Origin: Aestuariivivens insulae
GTDB lineage: Bacteria; Bacteroidota; Bacteroidia; Flavobacteriales; Flavobacteriaceae
DNA: 64,000 bases
Assembly (NCBI RefSeq): GCF_022662195.1
Contig: NZ_JAKMCS010000003.1
Coordinates: 124,001-188,000 of the forward strand
Direction: 5' to 3'
The notes under the pieces are model-generated. The model had not been told where the DNA came from. It saw only the letters and a list, made by a program, of their open reading frames with translations, and searched no databases. Within the stretch, counting starts at the first letter, position 1. Each line of letters starts with the position of its first letter. This document shows positions 34,452 through 44,987 of the stretch, piece by piece. Both the position numbers and the translations under genes were made by a program.

Positions 34452-36224
34452 TCAGGCAGAACCATTACCATTGTCCTCGAACAATGCATCTTTCTTACCA
34501 TAAAGTAACTCTGCTACTTCTATCAACTTTTTTATCATATCATTTACATTGGCATAATCATTAAACAATGACGAGGCCATTTCAACAGTAATTAAATTTT
34601 TACGAATTAATTTATCAATAGATTTATTGCTCTGCCTAATATTGGTTTTGGCTTCATTCTTTAACTTTTTAAGTTTCAATTCGTGATTTTTACTATCATC
34701 CTCCTTCCTAAACAAATAGATTGTACGCAATACGTTAACCAACTTTTTTCTGTAGCTATCATATTCTTTAGCTAAATAAGCATTCTTAGTATTTAATGCG
34801 ATGGTAATATTTTTATTGAGCTCCCTGGCATCCTTAATGATTTCCACCATTTTTCTATTAGCAATCTTTATATCGGTAATAGCTTTGTTTTGCCTGTTAT
34901 TTAACTTTAAGGTACTCTGGGCTGTGGTGGCGTAGGTTATTATTTTACCGTAAATTGACTTAACTTTGGTATAGTATAAACCTTCTACATCAATATGGAA
35001 ATCGGTTTGGGATGTCTTAATGACAGTCTTCAACTTTTTATCCGATTTCACATCTTCCCTATGAATGCTTAAGGCATGTGTTACGATTTCAAAAACACTG
35101 TTTTGGTATAAATATTTAGACTCCTTAATTAATGCAGAAATAACCGTCCAGGGAAATCCTAAAACAGATGGGGTTAAATATTTAGGCTCATCAATATCCT
35201 TATCACCTTTTTCAATATAAAAACGCAACAAAGTCCGCTCAAGAACCTTAATAAAAGGGATCATTAAAACAACGCCCAATACATTAAAAAAGGTATGGAA
35301 CAACGCTAGTTTTAATGTATAATTAGTAGAGGCTATGTTTAGTAAATTAGAGGTGTTATTAACAAGATTGGCCAAAGGATAAATAAAAGCAATAGCGACC
35401 AAACCAGTTAGCACATTAAATATAAAATGTGCTGTTGCCAAGCGTTTTCCCGCACTATTGGAACTAATGGCCCCTAAAATAGCGGTTATGGTAGTACCTA
35501 CATTGGCTCCAATAGCCAAAGCCAAAGCATTTTCATACTCTATTTGTCCTACCGAAAGCGCCGTTAAAATCAAAGCCAGGGTAGCGCTGCTTGACTGTAA
35601 AATGGTGGTAATAATAATACCAAGTCCCGTATAAACAAAAACTCCCAAAAAACCGGATACCGCATATTGCGATAGGTCGATGTGATCTTTAAAAACATCG
35701 AACCCTTCTTTCATATAATGGATCCCCAAAAAGAAAAAGCCCAATCCTGCCAATATATTACCAAGACCTTTAAGCGATACTTTCTTCTGAAAGGAAAAAA
35801 TAATCCCAAAAACCAACATGGGCAATGCCAAGGCAGATATCTTGACTTTAAGCCCAAAACCAGCTACTAACCATGCGGTAGCCGTCGTTCCAATATTGGC
35901 TCCAAAAATAAGTCCCAGACCACCCGATAATGATATCAATCCGGCACTTATAAACGAAATGGTAATGACTGAGACCAACGAACTAGACTGTATTAAAGCC
36001 GTAACCAAAGCCCCAGTTGTAATACCCTTATAAAGCTTATTGGTTGCTGCCTTTAATATATTTTGAAGAGGTCCTTTAGTAAAAACCTTAAACCCTTCTT
36101 CCAGCATAATCATACCAAACAGTAATACTGCAACCCCAGCCGATATGGTTTCAAAGTTTGGATAGGCATAAAGCAAAATAGCCAAGACAAATAAAAGTCC
36201 GTAGAAAATAGACTTCCTAATCAT
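34452..36224 (-). CDS. Na/Pi-cotransporter family protein with PhoU-like tail
   Basis: A 590-residue membrane protein. The first 330 residues hold the two repeated NaPi-II/NptA halves, each with the QSSS motif (ALIQSSSLVSVI and TTILQSSSATLAL) that shapes the phosphate and sodium site, plus FGANIGTTATAWLV and IGANVGTTITAI. The last 220 residues are a helical PhoU-like domain. Bacterial members couple phosphate import or export to sodium. It is convergent with the OmpA gene and forms the right edge of the phosphate locus. I found no 11-base-phased repeats in the 140 bases upstream of its start. Confidence 0.9.
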   Translation of the reverse strand: MIRKSIFYGLLFVLAILLYAYPNFETISAGVAVLLFGMIMLEEGFKVFTKGPLQNILKAATNKLYKGITTGALVTALIQSSSLVSVITISFISAGLISLSGGLGLIFGANIGTTATAWLVAGFGLKVKISALALPMLVFGIIFSFQKKVSLKGLGNILAGLGFFFLGIHYMKEGFDVFKDHIDLSQYAVSGFLGVFVYTGLGIIITTILQSSSATLALILTALSVGQIEYENALALAIGANVGTTITAILGAISSNSAGKRLATAHFIFNVLTGLVAIAFIYPLANLVNNTSNLLNIASTNYTLKLALFHTFFNVLGVVLMIPFIKVLERTLLRFYIEKGDKDIDEPKYLTPSVLGFPWTVISALIKESKYLYQNSVFEIVTHALSIHREDVKSDKKLKTVIKTSQTDFHIDVEGLYYTKVKSIYGKIITYATTAQSTLKLNNRQNKAITDIKIANRKMVEIIKDARELNKNITIALNTKNAYLAKEYDSYRKKLVNVLRTIYLFRKEDDSKNHELKLKKLKNEAKTNIRQSNKSIDKLIRKNLITVEMASSLFNDYANVNDMIKKLIEVAELLYGKKDALFEDNGNGSA

Positions 36225-36751
36225 ATATATAATTTTTTTAGGAATATGAGTCTGAAGTTACCTGATAATTGGCTATTCATTCCACACATAGGCTATAACT
36301 TTATTGATATAAATATAGACATAATATCAAGAAAACAACTATTGAAAGAACATCAATAATTTAGTCATCCAACAGGATTTTGGAACCTGCTAACCAAGTT
36401 TCTTTCCTAAAAAAATAAATATTCGTGATTTGCCATTTCCACAAAGTCCTGACGTTTACAGTCATAACGGCTGAAAACAAAAGGGCTAAACATAGTTGAG
36501 TCTCATAAAATAATGAACATGATGGGATTCCTCCTCGTTTGCTCTGCAAAGTACTTTCAATCAAAATATATTTTGATTTCAGTAAGGTTCGTAATTGACA
36601 ACCTAACCTAAATCAAGTCTAAATCAATTCATTTTAAGTGTGTGAAAATCGAACTCAAGCCTATTGGTTCTTATATCGTTAAATCAAAAAAGCACCCGCT
36701 TGGCGGATGCTTTTTGTTCAACACTTAATAAAATAGTGTTCCTATTAAGAT
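36225..36751. other. Gene-poor gap between the Na/Pi transporter and nrdA genes
   Basis: About 527 bases without a supported gene. The left 140 bases are AT-rich upstream sequence of the Na/Pi gene. At roughly 36400-36560 lies compositionally different sequence (GAGGAATCCCATC, ATGAGACTC) that may be a remnant of a dispersed repeat. A 67-residue frame on the minus strand there (36361-36564) shows no family features and was not annotated. The right end holds the nrdA terminator. Confidence 0.5.
36686..36715 (-). terminator. Rho-independent terminator of nrdA
   Basis: Read on the minus strand: AAAAAGCATCCGC, loop CAA, GCGGGTGCTTTTTT. One G-U pair makes the stem continuous in this direction, whereas the plus-strand reading has a mismatch, so it serves the leftward nrdA gene. 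Confidence 0.8.
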
Positions 36752-39238
36752 TTAAGACCCACACATGAGACAGTCGTCCCCTTCACTGGCTTTTGCCTGT
36801 GCAATAAGTGCTTTCATTTCTTCGGCACTCATGGGTTCAACTTCAACCGGTGTACTTTGTTTTGCGAATTTGGCTGCATTTTGGACTGCCAATTTCTTTT
36901 TCTTAGCCTCTTCCTGTTGTACCGAAGCACTATTAACCTCGACTGCTTCAGCAGTTGGCTCTTCCTTTTTAGAAGTCTGCAAGGTAAACTTAATCGCATC
37001 AACAGCACTCTTGGTACGCAAATAGTACATTCCCGTTTTTAGTCCACTCTTCCAAGCATAGAAATGCATTGATGTTAATTTAGCCATCGTAGCGCCTTCC
37101 ATAAACAGGTTAAGCGATTGCGATTGATCTATAAAATAACCACGCTGACGGGACATATCTATAATATCCTTCATGCTCAATTCCCAAACGGTTCGGTACA
37201 GTTCTTTTATATCTTGAGGTATAATATCTATGTTTTGTATAGAACCATTGGCCCTCATGATATCCTGCTTTAAATTTTCATCCCATAGCCCTAGTTCTAC
37301 AAGATCTTCCAACAAATGCTTATTGACCACAATAAACTCACCCGAAAGCACACGACGTGTATAAATATTTGAAGTATAAGGCTCGAAGCACTCATTATTC
37401 CCCAATATTTGAGACGTTGAAGCGGTTGGCATAGGCGCTACCAATAACGAGTTACGTACCCCATTCTTAAGCACTTGCTTACGCAATTTCGCCCAATCCC
37501 AATTACCACTTAATTCTTCATCTTTTAGCCCCCAAAGATTGTGCTGGAACTCACCTTTACTTATTGGGGAACCTTCATACGTTTCATATGGCCCATCGGC
37601 CTTGGCTTCTTCCATACTTGCTGTAACCGCAGCATAATATAGGGTTTCAAAAATATCTTGGTTTAATTGCTTAGCTTCATCACTAGTAAATGGCAAACGC
37701 AATTGAATAAAGGTATCGGCTAGACCTTGCACCCCTAGACCAATAGGACGGTGGCGCATATTAGAATTTTCGGCCTCAGGTACTGGATAGTAATTTCTAT
37801 CTATTACCCTATTCAAGTTTTTAGTTACGCGCTTTGTTATACGGAACAGTTCTTTATGATCGAATGCACCATTTTTAACAAACATAGGTAACGCAATAGA
37901 GGCTAAGTTACATACTGCCACTTCATCTGGAGAAGTATATTCCAAAATCTCGGTACATAAGTTAGAAGAACGAATAGTCCCTAAGTTTTGCTGGTTGGAT
38001 TTACGATTGGCCGCATCTTTATACAACATGTAAGGCGTTCCTGTTTCGATTTGGGATTCTAAAATCTTTTCCCAAAGCTCGCGTGCCTTAACGGTTTTTC
38101 TCCCTTGCCCTTCGGCTTCATATTTAAGATATAAGGCCTCGAACGCTTCGCTATGCGTTTCTGGCAAGCCAGGACATTCGTTAGGACACATGAGGGTCCA
38201 ATTACCATCTTCCTGCACACGTTTCATGAACAAGTCCGGAATCCACATGGCATAAAATAGATCGCGTGCACGCATTTCTTCTTTACCATGGTTTTTCTTC
38301 AGTTCTAAGAAATCGAAAATATCGGCATGCCATGGCTCTAAGTATATTGCAAAACTACCTTTACGCTTACCTCCACCTTGGTCTACATAACGTGCTGTAT
38401 CATTAAATACACGAAGCATTGGTACAATTCCATTACTGGTACCATTGGTACCTGCAATATAACTACCTGTGGCACGCACATTATGCATAGCTAAACCAAT
38501 ACCTCCTGCAGATTGTGATATTTTAGCAGTTTGCTTTAAGGTATCGTAAATCCCATCAATACTGTCTTCCTTCATGGTCAATAAGAAACAAGACGACATT
38601 TGTGGTTTTGGCGTACCCGAATTGAATAAGGTTGGTGTAGCGTGTGTAAAATATTTTTTGGACATAAGCTCATAGGTCTCTATGGCCGATTCAATGTCAT
38701 CTAAATGAATACCAACCGAAACGCGCATAAGCATGTGTTGAGGACGTTCTGCTATTTTTCCATTAAGTTTTAATAAGTAAGAACGCTCCAAGGTTTTAAA
38801 CCCAAAATAGTCGTATCCAAAATCGCGATTGTAAATAATGGTAGAATCGAGACGGTCTTTATGTTCCATGATAACGTTGTAAACCTCATCAGAAAGTAAC
38901 GGAGCATCTTTACCTGTTCTTGGGTTTACATAGGTGTATAGGTCTTGCATGACCTCGCTAAACGTTTTTTTCGTGTTTTTATGTAGGTTCGACACCGAAA
39001 TTCGCGCCGCCAAACGTGCATAGTCGGGATGCGTTGTAGTCATCGTTGCTGCAATTTCTGCAGCCAAGTTATCCAATTCACTGGTGGTTACACCATCGTA
39101 CAATCCTTCTATTACCCGCATGGTAACTTTTAATGGATCTACCAATTCGTTTAATCCATAACACAATTTTCTCACCCTTGCGGTGATTTTGTCGAACATG
39201 ACCTGCTCTTTTCTTCCGTCTCTTTTTACTACATACAT
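36752..39238 (-). CDS. nrdA: Ribonucleoside-diphosphate reductase, large subunit
   Basis: An 828-residue class Ia alpha subunit that reduces ribonucleotides to deoxyribonucleotides. It has an N-terminal ATP-cone (about residues 1-92; [20 protein letters not shown]) for allosteric control, the catalytic barrel with [21 protein letters not shown] and [10 protein letters not shown], and a C-terminal redox tail ending in CLMCGS, whose cysteine pair passes electrons from thioredoxin. The family members I know best in this group resemble the eukaryotic type. The nrdB gene lies upstream, 189 bases away, in the same direction. Confidence 0.95.
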   Translation of the reverse strand: MYVVKRDGRKEQVMFDKITARVRKLCYGLNELVDPLKVTMRVIEGLYDGVTTSELDNLAAEIAATMTTTHPDYARLAARISVSNLHKNTKKTFSEVMQDLYTYVNPRTGKDAPLLSDEVYNVIMEHKDRLDSTIIYNRDFGYDYFGFKTLERSYLLKLNGKIAERPQHMLMRVSVGIHLDDIESAIETYELMSKKYFTHATPTLFNSGTPKPQMSSCFLLTMKEDSIDGIYDTLKQTAKISQSAGGIGLAMHNVRATGSYIAGTNGTSNGIVPMLRVFNDTARYVDQGGGKRKGSFAIYLEPWHADIFDFLELKKNHGKEEMRARDLFYAMWIPDLFMKRVQEDGNWTLMCPNECPGLPETHSEAFEALYLKYEAEGQGRKTVKARELWEKILESQIETGTPYMLYKDAANRKSNQQNLGTIRSSNLCTEILEYTSPDEVAVCNLASIALPMFVKNGAFDHKELFRITKRVTKNLNRVIDRNYYPVPEAENSNMRHRPIGLGVQGLADTFIQLRLPFTSDEAKQLNQDIFETLYYAAVTASMEEAKADGPYETYEGSPISKGEFQHNLWGLKDEELSGNWDWAKLRKQVLKNGVRNSLLVAPMPTASTSQILGNNECFEPYTSNIYTRRVLSGEFIVVNKHLLEDLVELGLWDENLKQDIMRANGSIQNIDIIPQDIKELYRTVWELSMKDIIDMSRQRGYFIDQSQSLNLFMEGATMAKLTSMHFYAWKSGLKTGMYYLRTKSAVDAIKFTLQTSKKEEPTAEAVEVNSASVQQEEAKKKKLAVQNAAKFAKQSTPVEVEPMSAEEMKALIAQAKASEGDDCLMCGS

Positions 39239-39427
39239 TGTTTTACACGTTTTTTAGATTTCCTGATACACCTTCAGAAAAATGGTTAGTTAGTTGTTCT
39301 AAATTTGAAACTAACATATTATTAGGTTCAAATCCAGTTAATTTAAATAGTTACTTATGGTTGAAATCGCTTCCCTTTAAGAACTCAAAGAGATGACGAC
39401 ATTTTTTGTTGTTACTTTAGAATCTTC

Positions 39428-40408
39428 TTAGAAGTCTTCATCAAAACTAAACTTGTTCTCATTCTCTTCTTTATTGAGAACACCTGCCTTTTGATATTCT
39501 GAAACTCGCTTTTCAAAGAAATTGGTTTTTCCTTGCAAGGAAATCATGTCCATAAAATCAAACGGATTGGTCGAATTGTAGACTTTATCACAACCAAACT
39601 CCGTCAATAATCTATCGGCTACAAATTCCAGATACTGTGTCATTAGTTTAGCATTCATCCCTATCAAACTAACGGGCAAGGATTCTGTAATAAATCCGCG
39701 CTCAATATCAAGCGCATTGGTAATAATTTCTGTAATACGCTCTTTTGGCACCTTATTTACTATATGGTTGTTATGCAAATGCACGGCAAAATCGCAATGC
39801 AAGCCTTCATCTCTTGAAATAAGTTCGTTAGAGAAGGTTAACCCAGGCATAAGCCCTCGTTTCTTCAACCAAAATATGGAGCAGAAACTTCCAGAGAAAA
39901 AGATACCTTCTACCGCTGCGAACGCAATTAAACGCTCAGCAAAGCTTGGCGATTCAATCCATTTTAAGGCCCATTCCGCTTTTTCCCTTATAGCAGGAAA
40001 ATTTTCTATAGCCTTAAAAAGAATGTCTTTTTCTTTTTCGTCCTTCACATAGGTATCAATAAGTAATGAATACACTTCGGAGTGAATGTTCTCCATCATG
40101 ATTTGAAATCCGTAGAAAAATTTAGCTTCGCTATACTGTACTTCACTAACAAAGTTTTCGGCTAAATTTTCATTAACAATACCATCACTAGCTGCAAAAA
40201 AGGCTAAGATATGTTTGATAAAATAACGTTCGTCATCATTTAATTTAGTTGCCCAATCTGTAATGTCCTGATGCAAATCTATCTCTTCAGCAGTCCAAAA
40301 ACTAGCTTCTTGCTTTTTATACCATTCCCAAATATCATGGTGTTGAATAGGAAAAATTACAAAACGGTCTTTGTTTTCTTGAAGGATAGGCTCTACTGCT
40401 TGAGACAT
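39428..40408 (-). CDS. nrdB: Ribonucleoside-diphosphate reductase, small subunit
   Basis: A 326-residue beta subunit that supplies the tyrosyl radical. Residues 106-113 read ENIHSEVY, the ExxHxxxY arrangement of two iron ligands (Glu106, His109) and radical Tyr113. Upstream FWTAEEIDL provides the first Asp ligand. The radical tyrosine is present, so this is a classical Fe-Tyr (class Ia) enzyme. The C-terminal tail (NKFSFDEDF) is the alpha-binding peptide. It precedes nrdA. The 293 bases before its start (40409-40701) are very AT-rich and show nothing else I can support. Confidence 0.95.
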   Translation of the reverse strand: MSQAVEPILQENKDRFVIFPIQHHDIWEWYKKQEASFWTAEEIDLHQDITDWATKLNDDERYFIKHILAFFAASDGIVNENLAENFVSEVQYSEAKFFYGFQIMMENIHSEVYSLLIDTYVKDEKEKDILFKAIENFPAIREKAEWALKWIESPSFAERLIAFAAVEGIFFSGSFCSIFWLKKRGLMPGLTFSNELISRDEGLHCDFAVHLHNNHIVNKVPKERITEIITNALDIERGFITESLPVSLIGMNAKLMTQYLEFVADRLLTEFGCDKVYNSTNPFDFMDMISLQGKTNFFEKRVSEYQKAGVLNKEENENKFSFDEDF

Positions 40409-40701
40409 AGTTGAAATGGATTTTTTTATAAAAGTTTGACGAAAATACGTGTCGATTTGAGATTAACAAAGATTGTAAAATGATTGCTATTTTTTTTAAA
40501 AAACCTAGAAACCTTTTCAACAAGTTTTTAACAAAATTGAAAAACACTAAGAAACAGAAGTTTACACAAAAAAATAGTTATTATTCTGATTTTCAGCATT
40601 TTATAATTTTTTGATCTTGAAAAAGTTATCAAAAAAATTAAGCTTCAAAAATTAAAATCCTTAATAAGGACAGGTAGTTTAAGCGGTTTTAATTGACTTC
40701 C

Positions 40702-41265
40702 CTAAAGTGTTTTGGCAACCTTTTCCAATTCGGTATACCAATCGGCTCCAAACTTTCTAATAAGTGCCTCTTTTACGAATTTATAAATAGGGACCTGAAG
40801 TTCTTTTCCTAAGATACAAGCATCATCACAAACTTGCCACCTATGGTAATTGACTGCCGAAAATTCGGAGTAATCTTTAACCCGTACAGGATACAAATGG
40901 CAGGACACTGGTTTTTTAAACGCTACCTCACCCTGGTTATAAGCCTCTTCAATGGCACAAAGTGCCACTTTATTGTCATCAAAAATAACATAGGCACAAT
41001 CGGCACCATTAATTAATGGCGTTTCCAATTCACCTTCCTCAGTCTTAATGGATGTGCCTTGCTTTTCAATAGCCTCTATCCCTTCTCGCCTTAAAAAAGG
41101 TTTAACCTTAGGATAAATAGACTCAAGCACCTTTGCCTCTTCTTCCTCTAATGGCGCACCGGCATCACCATCGATACAGCAAGCCCCCTTGCAGGCCGAA
41201 AGGTTGCAAACAAAATCCTTTTCAATAATATCTTCTGAAACTATGGTTTTTCCTAACTGAAACAT
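40702..41265 (-). CDS. DUF3109 family protein (Cys-cluster protein)
   Basis: Starting at the ATG at 41265 (MFQLGKTIVSEDI) the protein has 187 residues; the longer frame starts with TTG and overlaps the promoter. Motifs CNLSACKGACCIDGDAGAPL, CAYVIFDD and later CHLYPVRV, with a final CDDACI, give a set of conserved cysteines likely to bind a metal. This is DUF3109, related to the YkgJ-type zinc/iron proteins, widespread in Bacteroidota and of unknown function. A TATTTTTG element on the minus strand (41283-41290) gives a leader of about ten bases. Confidence 0.85.
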   Translation of the reverse strand: MFQLGKTIVSEDIIEKDFVCNLSACKGACCIDGDAGAPLEEEEAKVLESIYPKVKPFLRREGIEAIEKQGTSIKTEEGELETPLINGADCAYVIFDDNKVALCAIEEAYNQGEVAFKKPVSCHLYPVRVKDYSEFSAVNYHRWQVCDDACILGKELQVPIYKFVKEALIRKFGADWYTELEKVAKTL

Positions 41266-41282
41266 AACGCGCTTACTTGCCG

Positions 41283-41290
41283 CAAAAATA
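41283..41290 (-). promoter_or_regulatory. Bacteroidota -7 element of the DUF3109 gene
   Basis: Reads TATTTTTG on the minus strand, a full TAnnTTTG match, 18 bases before the ATG at 41265. It supports that start over the upstream TTG. Confidence 0.5.
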
Positions 41291-41366
41291 GACAAACTTT
41301 ACATTTATTCTACTTGTTATTTAATAATTAATATAGACCTTTGCAGCGGATTTTAACTGTAAAACC

Positions 41367-41948
41367 ATGCATTTAAATTTTAAACAAATATTTACTGCAT
41401 TTATGGTGCTCTTTGCCGTGATAGATATTATCGGCAATATTCCCATTGTTATCGATCTACGTAAAAAAGTAGGACACATCCAAAGTGAAAAAGCAGCTAT
41501 TATTGCAGGTATTATCATGATCCTTTTCCTGTTTTTAGGAAAAAGCATTTTAAACCTTATAGGCATTGACGTGAATTCGTTTGCCGTAGCCGGTGCTTTT
41601 ATTTTGTTCTTTATTGCCCTAGAAATGATATTGGGCATAACACTCTATAAAGAAGAAAGCACAAACGCTATGACGGCTTCTGTTTTTCCTTTGGCATTCC
41701 CACTAATTGCTGGCCCAGGTAGCTTAACCACACTACTCTCATTACGGGCAGAATTTGAAGTTGAAAATATCATTGTAGCCATAATAGCAAATGTTATATT
41801 CATTTATATTGTCCTGAAGACTTCTTCCAGGATTGAGCGTTTTTTAGGCGCCAATGGCATTAACATTATACGGAAAGTTTTTGGCGTGGTCCTATTGGCC
41901 ATTGCCGTTAAACTATTTGCACACAACATTAAAGTTTTATTTAATTAA
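41367..41948 (+). CDS. MarC-family inner membrane protein
   Basis: A 193-residue protein with six predicted membrane helices. Motifs include FAVIDIIGNIPIVIDLRKK, VAGAFILFFIALEMILG and PLAFPLIAGPGSLTTLLSL, the MarC/UPF0056 hallmarks. Despite the gene name, MarC proteins have no proven role in drug resistance and the transported substrate is unknown. Three rightward genes follow or overlap closely (41960 and 42163), probably one operon. Confidence 0.9.
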   Translation: MHLNFKQIFTAFMVLFAVIDIIGNIPIVIDLRKKVGHIQSEKAAIIAGIIMILFLFLGKSILNLIGIDVNSFAVAGAFILFFIALEMILGITLYKEESTNAMTASVFPLAFPLIAGPGSLTTLLSLRAEFEVENIIVAIIANVIFIYIVLKTSSRIERFLGANGINIIRKVFGVVLLAIAVKLFAHNIKVLFN

Positions 41949-41959
41949 GCCTTTATAAA

Positions 41960-42163
41960 ATGAAGTACCTTTCAATCGTAATCATCATCATAGCCATAGG
42001 GCTTAGTATTTTTAACATTACTAAAGTAGACCTAAGCAACCCTTTTGAAGGCGACAGCATTGTAGCACTAATTACCATACTGGCAGCGTTATGTGCCATT
42101 GTTCTGATGTTTATTTTAAGAATATCGAAACGTATTGAGGAAAAAGTAAAAAACAAAAAGTAA
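41960..42163 (+). CDS. Small two-helix membrane protein
   Basis: A 67-residue protein with two hydrophobic helices (about 3-20 and 32-53) and a Lys-rich C-terminus (KRIEEKVKNKK). No family recognised. It starts 11 bases after marC and its stop overlaps the next ATG in TAATG, so it is translationally coupled to the oxidoreductase gene, which supports it being real. Confidence 0.7.
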   Translation: MKYLSIVIIIIAIGLSIFNITKVDLSNPFEGDSIVALITILAALCAIVLMFILRISKRIEEKVKNKK

Positions 42164-42771
42164 TGTTTGACGCTTTAATAGTTGGTGGTGGTGCAGCAGG
42201 CTTGTCCTGCGCTTTAGTTTTAGGTTCTGCCAAAGACAAACCTTTTGCTAAAGACAAACGCATTGGCATTATTGTTCATCAAAAAGCATCCCATTTACAG
42301 GACGCCTTGTTTAACAATGTATTGGGGCTTACACCCGGCACTACAGGCATTTCTATTTTGGAAGGTGGCAAATTACAGTTATCGACTCTCTATCCTCATG
42401 TTGAACAAATTGACAAAGAAAAAGTTTTAGAAGTATCAAAAACCAAAGATTATTTTACTATAAAAACCAATAAGAATACTTATAGTTCAAAAATTGTTGT
42501 CATTGCCGTAGGCTATACCAATTTAATGCGTATTACAGGCTTAGAACAGTATATAGAGCCACATCCAAGGGCTGCAATCGAAAAAAACCGTATCTGGCTA
42601 AAGAATACCGATCACTTAATTGAAGACAACTTATATGTTGCTGGTTCGTTAGCCGGTTGGCGCAGCCAGTTTGCCATAACAAGTGGCAGTGGCGCCCATG
42701 TGGCTACCGATATTTTAACGCTTTGGAATGGTGGGAAACATACAAAGGTGCATGATAAGATGTCACCTTAA
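42163..42771 (+). CDS. Short FAD-dependent oxidoreductase (thioredoxin-reductase fold)
   Basis: A 202-residue protein with an N-terminal FAD-binding Rossmann motif (ALIVGGGAAGLSCALVL) and a C-terminal flavin contact like LYVAGSLAGWRSQFAITSGSGAH. It lacks the second, NAD(P)-binding domain and the CxxC of thioredoxin reductase, so it is about 100 residues shorter. Similar short proteins exist in Flavobacteriaceae; the reaction is unknown. It is translationally coupled to the small gene before it and its end overlaps the convergent parE gene by four bases. Confidence 0.75.
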   Translation: MFDALIVGGGAAGLSCALVLGSAKDKPFAKDKRIGIIVHQKASHLQDALFNNVLGLTPGTTGISILEGGKLQLSTLYPHVEQIDKEKVLEVSKTKDYFTIKTNKNTYSSKIVVIAVGYTNLMRITGLEQYIEPHPRAAIEKNRIWLKNTDHLIEDNLYVAGSLAGWRSQFAITSGSGAHVATDILTLWNGGKHTKVHDKMSP

Positions 42772-43070
42772 AAATGCTTTGGCAAATCTTTGCTACCATG
42801 AAGTACTCTTACAATTCTTATATGGTCTTTTAAAATTCTATAAAAAATAACGTGCTCTTGTTCCGGTATACTATAAAGCCCTTTTTTAATTTCGTCCCGC
42901 TTTCTTCCAATTTGAGGGTTTAAAACCAATGCATCAAAAACCAAATCTAAATCGGTAAGATATTTAGCTGCTTGTGAAATACCATGATGATATTCAGAAT
43001 AATCAAAAATATCTTCTAAATCTATATCTGCACTTTCAGATAATTTATAACCCTTTAACTTAGGTTTCAT
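42768..43070 (-). CDS. ParE/RelE-family toxin
   Basis: A 100-residue toxin of the RelE/ParE fold. It starts YKLSESADIDLEDIFDYSEY and continues with LVLNPQIGRKRDEIKKGLYSIPEQEHVIFYRI and IRIVRVLHGSKD, matching ParE-type proteins that inhibit DNA gyrase; RelE-type mRNA cleavage is less likely given the YRI...RVLHG pattern. The antitoxin gene lies two bases upstream. The pair fits a type II toxin-antitoxin module. Confidence 0.88.
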   Translation of the reverse strand: MKPKLKGYKLSESADIDLEDIFDYSEYHHGISQAAKYLTDLDLVFDALVLNPQIGRKRDEIKKGLYSIPEQEHVIFYRILKDHIRIVRVLHGSKDLPKHF

Positions 43071-43072
43071 TA

Positions 43073-43297
43073 TTATTTTGAAAGTTTGCCTTTAATAATA
43101 TCCTTTACAGAACGGCTACTTGACGCTCCCGACCAACCCTTTTCAATTTCAGCTTTTAAATCCAAAATAACACGATGCCTATAGGTTTCATGCAACCGCA
43201 ACGCATCCCTAACCAGTTCACTAGCATTTTGAAAATCGCCAGACTCAATCTGACTTGCAATATAGGCTTCTTGTTTTTTTGTTAGACTTACATTCAT
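43073..43297 (-). CDS. ParD-family antitoxin
   Basis: A 74-residue protein starting MNVSLTKKQEAYIASQIESG, with NASELVRDALRL, the ribbon-helix-helix pattern of ParD/CopG antitoxins. The flexible C-terminus would wrap around the toxin encoded two bases downstream. ParD dimers normally repress their own promoter. The usual gene order, antitoxin first, is kept. Confidence 0.88.
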   Translation of the reverse strand: MNVSLTKKQEAYIASQIESGDFQNASELVRDALRLHETYRHRVILDLKAEIEKGWSGASSSRSVKDIIKGKLSK

Positions 43298-43397
43298 TAT
43301 TGATTACTTTGATATATAAAAATACTAAAAATGTCTATATTTAACAAATATAGACATTGCTTTCGTTTTCAAATTTCTGGACCCGTAATTGAAGTGT

Positions 43398-44987
43398 CTA
43401 CTCCCCCTCACTCAACCGAATCACCTCATCGACCATAATATCGCTTTTATTGAACACCTCTTCAAAAGCGCCATCACCGTAGAGCTGATCTGCCAGGGAA
43501 GCTTTAATATATTGGCGAATCTCTTCGTAATAAGCCACAAAGGTAACATCTGTATCCGATCTCACATTTAGGTAATCTTGAAAGGACGTAACCAAATCGT
43601 CACTCACTTTAAAATTATCAATAAAATCCTGTCGTAAAATACCATCATACAGGTGCCTGTCTTTTTCCAGTTCTTCAAATACGAAGTACCCCATATAACC
43701 GCGACGCAACAAATAGCTTAGGGTTTCATTGAATAACCCTTTGTCTATAGGCACAAACACATCGGGGATAATACCGCCACCGCCATAGACTATTTTACCA
43801 GCTGGGGTCGTATATTTTAATGAATCGGCTACTTTTATGTTTTCCGAATCCAACAGCTCACCACTCTCTATACGTTCCAGATATTCATCATAATAATCTT
43901 TATGCCCATTTACATAAGGCCGTTGTATGGAACGTCCCGTTGGTGTGTAATATCTAGACACGGTTAAGCGTACGGCACTACCATCGCCCAAATCCATTTC
44001 GCGCTGCACCAAGCCCTTCCCGTAGGACCTACGCCCCACAATAGTCCCTTTGTCGTTGTCTTGAAGCGCCCCAGCAACAATCTCACTGGCCGACGCCGAA
44101 TTTTCGTTGATAAGCACGTACAGCTTACCATCTTCAAAGTCTCCTCTACGAGTAGCATAGCTTTCCTCTACGTCCCCACGTTTATTTTTGGTAAACAAAA
44201 TGAGCTTATCTTCTTCCAGAAATTCATCGACTATTTTTTCGGCAACATCTAAAAATCCGCCTGGGTTATCACGCAAATCCAAGGCTATTTCGGTTGCTCC
44301 TTTCCCTTTTAGTTTTTTTAAGGCCTTTTTAAATTCCTTGTATGTCGTTTCAGCAAATCGATTAACTTTTATATAACCCAACTTATCCGTTAACATATAA
44401 GCTGCATCAACACTCTTTATGGGTATTACGCCGCGCTTTACGGTAAAATCCAAAAGTTCCGGTTCGCCCCTTCTATATACTTTTAAATGCACCTTTGAGT
44501 TAATAGGCCCTTTCAATTTTTTCACAAGACTATCATCTGCCATACGCTTACCAACAAGGGAATCGCCATTGGCCATAATAATCCGGTCCCCACCTTTTAT
44601 GCCCGCTTTTTCACTGGGGCCATTAACCAAAGGACGTATAACGGTAATAGTATCTTTATAAGGATAAAAACTAATCCCTATGCCCACAAAATCACCACGC
44701 ATCTCCTCTGCCACACGCTCCATATCCTTTTTTGGAATATACACCGAATGGGGATCCAGATTTTCCAGAATACCGTTCACCGTAACATCAACAATGCTAT
44801 CGGTATTGATATCGTCTACATAGTCGTATTCTATATAATCTATAAGCCTGTTAAGTTTATCCTTCTTGCTGTTGGTAGAAAATAATCGGTCTGGCGAATC
44901 GGTAAAGTTCAACTTTCCACCAATTAAAATTCCGGCCGCAATAGCGATACCTAAAACTAAGGGTAAATATTTTTTTTGATAGGGCAT
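43398..44987 (-). CDS. S41-family C-terminal processing peptidase
   Basis: A 529-residue periplasmic protease with an N-terminal membrane anchor (about 8-24). A PDZ domain (about 85-175; GPSEKAGIKGGDRIIMANGD) precedes the S41 catalytic domain. The active site is visible: Ser299 in NENSASASEI, then Lys324 and Gln328 in SYGKGLVQ, the Ser-Lys-Gln arrangement of CtpA/Prc. It trims C-termini of envelope proteins. The gene overlaps the dCMP deaminase gene upstream by one base, so both are in one operon. Confidence 0.93.
   Translation of the reverse strand: MPYQKKYLPLVLGIAIAAGILIGGKLNFTDSPDRLFSTNSKKDKLNRLIDYIEYDYVDDINTDSIVDVTVNGILENLDPHSVYIPKKDMERVAEEMRGDFVGIGISFYPYKDTITVIRPLVNGPSEKAGIKGGDRIIMANGDSLVGKRMADDSLVKKLKGPINSKVHLKVYRRGEPELLDFTVKRGVIPIKSVDAAYMLTDKLGYIKVNRFAETTYKEFKKALKKLKGKGATEIALDLRDNPGGFLDVAEKIVDEFLEEDKLILFTKNKRGDVEESYATRRGDFEDGKLYVLINENSASASEIVAGALQDNDKGTIVGRRSYGKGLVQREMDLGDGSAVRLTVSRYYTPTGRSIQRPYVNGHKDYYDEYLERIESGELLDSENIKVADSLKYTTPAGKIVYGGGGIIPDVFVPIDKGLFNETLSYLLRRGYMGYFVFEELEKDRHLYDGILRQDFIDNFKVSDDLVTSFQDYLNVRSDTDVTFVAYYEEIRQYIKASLADQLYGDGAFEEVFNKSDIMVDEVIRLSEGE

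Noticed and set aside
36225-36320. Possible Pho-like repeats upstream of the Na/Pi cotransporter gene
   Set aside because: GGTAACT followed 11 bases later by ACTCATA was considered, but no further units and no -7 element at the 8-bp distance were found.
36361-36564. 67-residue minus-strand open frame between the Na/Pi and nrdA genes
   Set aside because: No family features, no plausible promoter or partner, and it overlaps sequence that looks like a decayed dispersed repeat.
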